Source of the DNA: CAVWDI01 sp046259385
GTDB lineage: Bacteria; Chloroflexota; Anaerolineae; Anaerolineales; UBA4823
Direction: 5' to 3'
NCBI GenBank assembly: GCA_046259385.1
Contig: JBJYWI010000103.1
Span: forward strand, 1 to 17,745
Length of the DNA: 17,745 nt
Part shown: positions 13,812 to 17,745 of the stretch, in pieces
Position numbering within the stretch: the first letter of the stretch is position 1
Layout of the letters: each line of letters begins with the position of its first letter
Translations under genes and position numbers: made by a program
The notes under the pieces: generated by a model
What the model saw: the letters and a program-made list of their open reading frames with translations, nothing else
The model's database searches: none
Told to the model about the DNA's origin: nothing

Positions 13812-14486
13812 TCAGATAATCCGGTCCTCGATCTCCCAGGCGTGGTCAAGCGTGTGCCAGGCTGACCGGCGCAGAAAGTAACGGGCGGGCCAGATTACCC
13901 CGCCACGCGGGCCGCTCTCCGGCAGTCCTTTTGATACCGCCGATTCCAGCGCTTCCGCTACTGCCTGGCGCGAGCGAATTAATTGCTCCTCGAAGGACAA
14001 AGTTTTATCGCGCTTGAACTTCCACGCAAGGCGTCTAAGGTATGCCTGTTCAGCTTCAATCAGGTGCTTGGTAATCTTCTCTAGGTTGCGCCCGCCGCCG
14101 CGCGGTCCTTTGCGCAGATCTTTCCCCCCCGCGGAAGCGGCTGCCCAGTCGAATGCCGCCCAGCAGGCTTCCAGGATGGATATTTGCAGGTCTAATTCCT
14201 CCCGGGTGAGCGCTGCCCGGTCGGCACTGAAGATAACCCCTGGCGATCCAAAGTCGGTGGTCGCATCTCCGTCAGCCCTTTCGACTATGGTTAAGCCGGA
14301 TAGATTGGTAGGTGGGGTAAAGTCAATTCCGCCAATATGCAGGACCTGCGCATAGCGTGATCCGTATTCGAGCAGAGTATCCACGGCTGAATCTGGATCG
14401 CGGTCCAACCGGCACCAGCCGGGCCAATCGAGCGCCCCGGCGGCGGTCTTCTTTTTGCCGGTTTCGAGGAAAATTCTGTAACTCAC
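13812..14486 (-). CDS. DinB-like protein with HicB-like N-terminal region
   Basis: This 224-residue cytoplasmic protein appears to have two parts. Residues 1-50 read like the HicB-type fold: YRIFLETG, then AGALDWPGWCRLDRDPDSAVDTLLEY, resembling the LDxPGxxxxGxxxxEAxxxL pattern of HicB antitoxins. Residues about 95-224 look like a four-helix DinB/YfiT-type domain ending in RRSAWHTLDHAWEIEDR. His141 (TKHLIEAE), His211 and His215 are candidate metal ligands. DinB-fold enzymes include thiol transferases and isomerases; the reaction here is unknown. The start is a GTG at 14486 within a 4-base GTGA overlap with the upstream stop, indicating translational coupling. The partner HicA toxin is absent, so a toxin-antitoxin role is not supported. 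Confidence 0.72.
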   Translation of the reverse strand: MSYRIFLETGKKKTAAGALDWPGWCRLDRDPDSAVDTLLEYGSRYAQVLHIGGIDFTPPTNLSGLTIVERADGDATTDFGSPGVIFSADRAALTREELDLQISILEACWAAFDWAAASAGGKDLRKGPRGGGRNLEKITKHLIEAEQAYLRRLAWKFKRDKTLSFEEQLIRSRQAVAEALESAVSKGLPESGPRGGVIWPARYFLRRSAWHTLDHAWEIEDRII

Positions 14487-14926
14487 CCTTTTGTGACCTG
14501 CTCGATCGGTTCGCTGATCTCAGGAATCAATGTTTGCCACAACCCGATAGAATGAAAAATGTGGCAGTCTTCAGCGATCTTCCCGTTCTCGATCCGGTAA
14601 ATCGCCAAGATGGGGTAACTGACCACTTTCCCGCTGGGAGAGATGTTAAAGAAAGGACCAGTATGCGTCCCTTTGAAAAACCATCGTCCGATCACCCGGT
14701 CACCGTCACCAAGAAGTTCTTCCTGAGTCCACTTACCGTCTGGAAAAGCCCTCCGCAGTTTCCTGAATGCCGCTTTGTACTCTTCACATCCGACATCCTT
14801 CATAAGCGGGTTCGGGTCATGCCGGATGTAGTCCGCTGCCAGGATATCATCCAACGCATCGAAATCGCCAGAATTAATTGCCTTTGCCAGCCTTCGAACG
14901 ACTTCTTTATTTTCTACTGCATGCAT
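14483..14926 (-). CDS. SnoaL-like / ester cyclase-type NTF2-fold protein
   Basis: This 147-residue cytoplasmic protein has an N-terminal helical part NKEVVRRLAKAINSGDFDALDDILAADYIRHD, which is the standard opening of SnoaL-like polyketide-cyclase/NTF2-fold proteins, with the typical HDP after the third helix. It continues GDRVIGRWFFKGTHTGPFF and KVVSYPILAIYRIENGKIAEDCHIFHSIGLWQTL, a classic SnoaL ending. Length matches the family. Most members are not polyketide cyclases and their substrates are unknown. The ATG at 14926 has GAGG about 9 bases upstream. It is the first gene of a minus-strand unit and overlaps the DinB-like gene by 4 bases. The 298-base gap to the divergent methyltransferase should hold both promoters. 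Confidence 0.86.
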   Translation of the reverse strand: MHAVENKEVVRRLAKAINSGDFDALDDILAADYIRHDPNPLMKDVGCEEYKAAFRKLRRAFPDGKWTQEELLGDGDRVIGRWFFKGTHTGPFFNISPSGKVVSYPILAIYRIENGKIAEDCHIFHSIGLWQTLIPEISEPIEQVTKG

Positions 14927-15224
14927 TTTGTTTTCCTCGAAACGGCTGTATTCATCCCTGGTTCAATTATATCAACAGGCTGTTTGCGTAATTTTCGTCA
15001 CTATCAATGGAAATTTTACAGATTTTATTTTGAGTTGCGAATTCAAAAGACGAGTTCGGTGCAGCGGTCAGGGTGATAGCGCAATGTGCTAGCCATAAAA
15101 AAATCTGGGAAAGAGATCAAACAGATAATCTAAGCACATGTTGAACGGATTAGATAGATAATAACTTACTGAACGCTGACATTTTTCAATATTTACCAGA
15201 GATAATATCCACGGAGGGCAGTAA

Positions 15225-16031
15225 ATGAATGTCGAAATAAATACATTAGATAAGCCAGTCAGTACAGTCTCATGGTACGATTTCGCTGGTCAGTTGACGG
15301 ATCTGATACCGCAGATGCATCCAGGCGGGGAGGAAAGCACAAGAGAGTTGCTGGAAATGTGTAAAATCGGCAGTGGCAGCAGGGTGCTTGATATCGGCTG
15401 TGGCGCCGGCGCAACTGCATGCCTGATCGGGCGGGAATTTGGTTCCAGGGTTGAAGGAATCGATATCTCTGAGGTGATGATTGCTCGCGCAAACCGGAGA
15501 GCGGAGCGCGAGGGACTGGCGAATAGCTTGGAATTCAGAATTTGTGATGTGCGTAATATCCCTTTTGAGGGGGATAGTTTTGATGTGATAATAGTTGAAT
15601 CAGTGCTAACCCCCCTGCCCGGGGATAAAAATGCAGCCATGCTGGAGATGGTCCGGGTGCTCAAACCGAAGGGCATAGTTGGGATCAATGAATGTATAGT
15701 TTATCCGGACTGTCCGGATGAATTGCTGGCAGTGCTTAAGCAGCACCCGGCATTCCAGGGTTATTTCACCCCTGAGACGCTGCTTGAGCTGGTATTAAAT
15801 TCCGGCCTGGAGCTGGTTGAACTGCGGCAGGTGGATACTCAAACAATCCCCGAGCCTCGTCTGGACACAGGTAATCTACTGGCTTTTCTATTCAAGGTTT
15901 ATCCGAAGTTGCTAATTCGGTTAATCCGGGATCGAGACATAAGAACAGCCCGGGCGCTTGATGAGAAGCTCACCCGGATGGGGAAGGGATACATGGGTTA
16001 TGCCCTGGTAGTAGCCAAAAAACCTGGGTAA
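15225..16031 (+). CDS. Class I SAM-dependent methyltransferase
   Basis: This 268-residue cytoplasmic Rossmann-fold methyltransferase of the Methyltransf_11/25 type has motif I VLDIGCGAGATA near residues 54-65, acidic Asp80 at the end of beta-2 (VEGIDIS) for the SAM ribose, Asp108 (ICDVRNIPF) for the adenine, and motif IV SFDVIIVES near 118-126, followed by MVRVLKPKGIVGINE. The C-terminal third (about 180-268) contains a hydrophobic helix region around LLAFLFKVYPKLLIRLI. The acceptor is unknown: small molecules, quinone precursors and lipids are all possible in this family. The ATG has GGAGGG about 7 bases upstream. The next gene is 248 bases downstream and probably has its own promoter. Confidence 0.88.
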   Translation: MNVEINTLDKPVSTVSWYDFAGQLTDLIPQMHPGGEESTRELLEMCKIGSGSRVLDIGCGAGATACLIGREFGSRVEGIDISEVMIARANRRAEREGLANSLEFRICDVRNIPFEGDSFDVIIVESVLTPLPGDKNAAMLEMVRVLKPKGIVGINECIVYPDCPDELLAVLKQHPAFQGYFTPETLLELVLNSGLELVELRQVDTQTIPEPRLDTGNLLAFLFKVYPKLLIRLIRDRDIRTARALDEKLTRMGKGYMGYALVVAKKPG

Positions 16032-16117
16032 AACCGGTTGGAATGACATGAAATTCGTTTACCAAGCGTGGTATGTTAATTTAATCTGATTGGTCTTTCC
16101 ATAGACCGGGGGTGATT

Positions 16118-16262
16118 TATAATTTCCTGACACAAATTGGTCTCCAAAATACCCGGAAATTTTGTGGAGCGGTCTATGAGAATAATTTCCTTAATTCAAA
16201 CAAACCTGCTGGTGGGACTCTCATTTGCGTTCCCGCGGCCCCTGTACAACCGGGCCGGCGCG
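16118..16262 (+). promoter_or_regulatory. Promoter-like element and structured leader before the MBL gene
   Basis: TATAAT occurs at 16118-16123, preceded by the inverted repeat GGTCT (16092-16096) / AGACC (16103-16107). The leader to the ATG at 16280 would be about 150 bases and contains CAAAAT/ATTTTG pairing and a GC-rich hairpin CGGCCC (16236-16241) with GGGCCG (16252-16257). No -35 hexamer or known riboswitch class was recognised. Confidence 0.3.
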
Positions 16263-16279
16263 CTAAACAGGGAATCGTG

Positions 16280-17119
16280 ATGGAACTGACGGTTCTGCTG
16301 GACAATAACACCCTGATTGACCGTTATTTTCTGGGCGAGCCGGGGGTTTCCTATTACGTGCAGGCGGATGGACAAAACGTGCTTTTCGACGCCGGCTATT
16401 CGGATGCCTTTATCCGGAACGCAGTCAGGTTGGGGATAGACCTGCTTAACCTGGACTGGATTGTGCTTTCGCACGGGCACCTGGACCACACCTGGGGTCT
16501 GGAGGCGCTGGTCCGTCTCTACGCAGAGGCTGTAAATGAGGGTATTGAGCTGAAGACTCCCAGGCTGGTAGCCCACCCGCATGCCTTCTGTCCCAGAACG
16601 GATAATCATGGGGTTCAGGTTGGTTCGCTGCTGAGCGAAATTGAACTTGGCAGGTACTTCAGGTTAGATCTGACCACGGAGCCGCGCAATTTGAGCGAGA
16701 ACTTGGTATTTCTGGGTGAGATCGCGCGATTATCCGATTTTGAAGCCCAAAAGCCTTTCGGAAGGATTATTGTGGAAGGGTTTGAAGAGGACGATTATGT
16801 ACTGGATGATACCGCAATGGTATTCAGAGCACAGGAAGGGCTGGTGGTGGTGAGCGGCTGTTCGCATTCCGGCATCTGCAATATCATCCGCCAGGCTCAG
16901 CGGGTCTGCGGGCAGCAGAAGATCCTGGATGTGATCGGCGGACTGCACCTGATGGGACCCGAGTCCGTTCAACTGCTCAGGACTGTCGAGTTTTTTAAGG
17001 AGGTGGCGCCTGCCAGCCTGCACGCCTGCCACTGCACGGACCTGAACGCCAAAATCGCTCTCGCAGGGGCTGCTGATCTTAAAGAAGTTGGGGTCGGGCT
17101 GGGACTGGAATATCAATAG
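16280..17119 (+). CDS. DHPS-like metallo-beta-lactamase-fold hydrolase
   Basis: This 279-residue cytoplasmic metallohydrolase starts MELTVLLDNNTL. The metal motif HxHxDH is at SHGHLDHTWGL (about residues 69-74). Later histidines sit in VVSGCSHSGICNIIR and GGLHLMG. This SGCSHxGIxN plus GGxHL pattern is that of proteins related to the dihydropteroate/ribofuranosylaminobenzene 5'-phosphate synthase-type branch of the family, found widely in archaea and anaerobic bacteria. The true bacterial substrate is unknown. The ATG at 16280 has AGGGA 8 bases upstream and matches the family's usual first residues; an earlier in-frame GTG at 16112 would add a low-complexity 56 residues and is rejected. The broken membrane-protein gene starts 2 bases after its stop. 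Confidence 0.88.
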   Translation: MELTVLLDNNTLIDRYFLGEPGVSYYVQADGQNVLFDAGYSDAFIRNAVRLGIDLLNLDWIVLSHGHLDHTWGLEALVRLYAEAVNEGIELKTPRLVAHPHAFCPRTDNHGVQVGSLLSEIELGRYFRLDLTTEPRNLSENLVFLGEIARLSDFEAQKPFGRIIVEGFEEDDYVLDDTAMVFRAQEGLVVVSGCSHSGICNIIRQAQRVCGQQKILDVIGGLHLMGPESVQLLRTVEFFKEVAPASLHACHCTDLNAKIALAGAADLKEVGVGLGLEYQ

Positions 17120-17121
17120 AG

Positions 17122-17461
17122 ATGAAGTCCGGCAAAACCAACCCTCTCAATCCGGTTTTTGCAGCCTGGAGATCACTTTTTTTCCCCGGCCTGGGGTAAA
17201 TGTGTGCAGGAAAAGGGGAGCGGGGGGGCGGCGATCCTGGCGTTTGTGATTGTGGTGGGCAACCTGAACGCAATCTGGCTCAGCTTGTACAATATCTCCG
17301 AACCAGGGGCTGCGAACGCGGTCTGGACCTACCAACTACCCCGCTCGCTGCAAGACCCGTTTGCGGTTTATGGAATTGTATTCTGGCTCTGGGTAGTTGT
17401 GGATGCATTTATTATCGTGAACGGACGCAAGGACAAAGAGGATATTGCACATGAATTATGA
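17122..17461 (+). pseudogene. Broken small membrane-protein gene (TM2-like start)
   Basis: From the ATG at 17122 the frame reads MKSGKTNPLNPVFAAWRSLFFPGLG and then meets TAA (17197-17199). The same frame continues MCAGKGERG until a run of seven G (17222-17228), after which the protein-like frame is one base over: AAILAFVIVVGNLNAIWLSL, then a second hydrophobic segment YGIVFWLWVVVDAFIIVNG and the stop at 17461. Reading the TAA as CAA (Gln) and removing one G restores a 112-residue protein; 340 minus 1 is divisible by three. The FFPGLGQxxxGK pattern followed by membrane helices resembles small TM2-like membrane proteins. It begins 2 bases after the hydrolase stop. Sequencing error in the G-run could account for the frameshift but not the stop. 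Confidence 0.6.
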
Positions 17462-17488
17462 ATGACCGCTATACAAATTTGTTTCGGG

Positions 17489-17745
17489 TCAGTAATTCCT
17501 AAACACCGCAGGCAGGTTGGTCCAGTAGGGGATCATTCGCTGGGCGAAAATGTCATGGTCTGTATCCGACCACTTCTGTCGCCAGGCGATCAGTGTGCGT
17601 CCAAAGCGCGATCCGGCTATGGTAGTTTTGTCAACTGCAGCAGAATACACGCTGCCCAGGACCTCTTTGCGCGGATTCGCGACTGTACCAGCCAGAATTC
17701 GTGAATAGATCATATACTGCGGCGTGCTGTTCCAGTCCTTATATG
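17489..17745 (-). CDS. C-terminal part of an unrecognised gene (cut by window edge)
   Basis: The minus-strand frame is open from the window edge to a TGA at 17489-17491 and gives 84 complete residues, starting YKDWNSTPQYMIYSRILAG and ending WTNLPAVFRNY. It continues past the ATG at 17713 to the edge, so the start is outside. Composition is protein-like and soluble, with conserved-looking TVANPRKEVLGSVYSAAV and RTLIAWRQKW; I do not recognise the family. It converges with the broken gene to its left, 27 bases apart. Confidence 0.55.
   Translation of the reverse strand, partial: YKDWNSTPQYMIYSRILAGTVANPRKEVLGSVYSAAVDKTTIAGSRFGRTLIAWRQKWSDTDHDIFAQRMIPYWTNLPAVFRNY

Noticed and set aside
13812..14486. 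HicAB toxin-antitoxin system
   Set aside because: Only a HicB-like fold segment is visible, fused to a DinB-like domain, and no HicA toxin is found next to it.
16112..16279. N-terminal extension of the metallo-hydrolase from a GTG
   Set aside because: The added 56 residues are unlike the family and contain the GC-rich hairpin; the ATG at 16280 begins with the usual first beta-strand.
17197..17230. G-quadruplex in the G-rich tract
   Set aside because: Tracts GGGG, GGGG and GGGGGGG are separated by one long loop of about 18 bases, so a stable quadruplex is doubtful; the tract is treated as a slippage site instead.
1..17745. CRISPR arrays, tRNA/rRNA genes, insertion sequences or prophage genes
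   Set aside because: No regularly spaced repeats, no recognisable tRNA or rRNA segments, and no transposase-, integrase- or phage-like reading frames were seen on either strand.

Overview
The window reads as a bacterial chromosome segment of roughly balanced base composition. The gene families recall an environmental Chloroflexota (Anaerolineae-like) genome: a squalene-cyclase-fold orphan enzyme, a cytochrome bd oxidase with a short Q-loop, a DHPS-like metallo-beta-lactamase protein, a bacterial Dph6 homologue and NmrA-type reductases. That placement is inferred from gene content only; there is no rRNA or tRNA to confirm it. I see no CRISPR array, transposase, integrase or phage gene.

Left part (1-3445). 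A cold-shock protein with its own terminator and a small dimeric alpha/beta-barrel protein lie on the minus strand. A 130-residue orphan lies on the plus strand. A squalene-cyclase-fold protein and a lipoprotein carrying a cysteine-less DJ-1/PfpI-like domain follow on the minus strand. About 550 bases without a gene come next. They end in a promoter-like element (TATAAT) and a GTTCAA/TTGAAC inverted repeat ahead of the next operon.

Centre (3992-8441). A five-gene plus-strand respiratory cluster holds cydA, cydB, two succinate dehydrogenase/fumarate reductase-type membrane anchors (sdhC-like and sdhD-like) and a MenA-like UbiA prenyltransferase. All five concern the membrane quinone pool: quinol oxidation by O2, quinone docking and haem for a complex II, and quinone synthesis. 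The flavoprotein and iron-sulfur subunits (SdhA, SdhB) are absent from the window. A hairpin followed by a T-rich stretch between cydB and sdhC may set relative expression.

Right-centre (8618-14926). Eight intact genes all lie on the minus strand. In transcription order they are: a SnoaL-like protein, a DinB protein with a HicB-like N-terminus, a Dph6-type PP-loop protein (these three overlap or nearly touch), purine nucleoside phosphorylase deoD, a chloramphenicol acetyltransferase-type enzyme, an NmrA-like reductase coupled to it by TAAATG, a second NmrA-like reductase, and a zinc-free quinone oxidoreductase. Just beyond the last gene lies what looks like the N-terminal stub of a short-chain dehydrogenase, cut off where this run meets the respiratory cluster.

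Right end (15225-17745). Two plus-strand genes encode a SAM methyltransferase and a DHPS-like metallo-beta-lactamase hydrolase. They are followed by a small membrane-protein gene broken by one stop codon and one frameshift in a run of seven G. The C-terminal part of an unrecognised minus-strand gene runs off the window edge.
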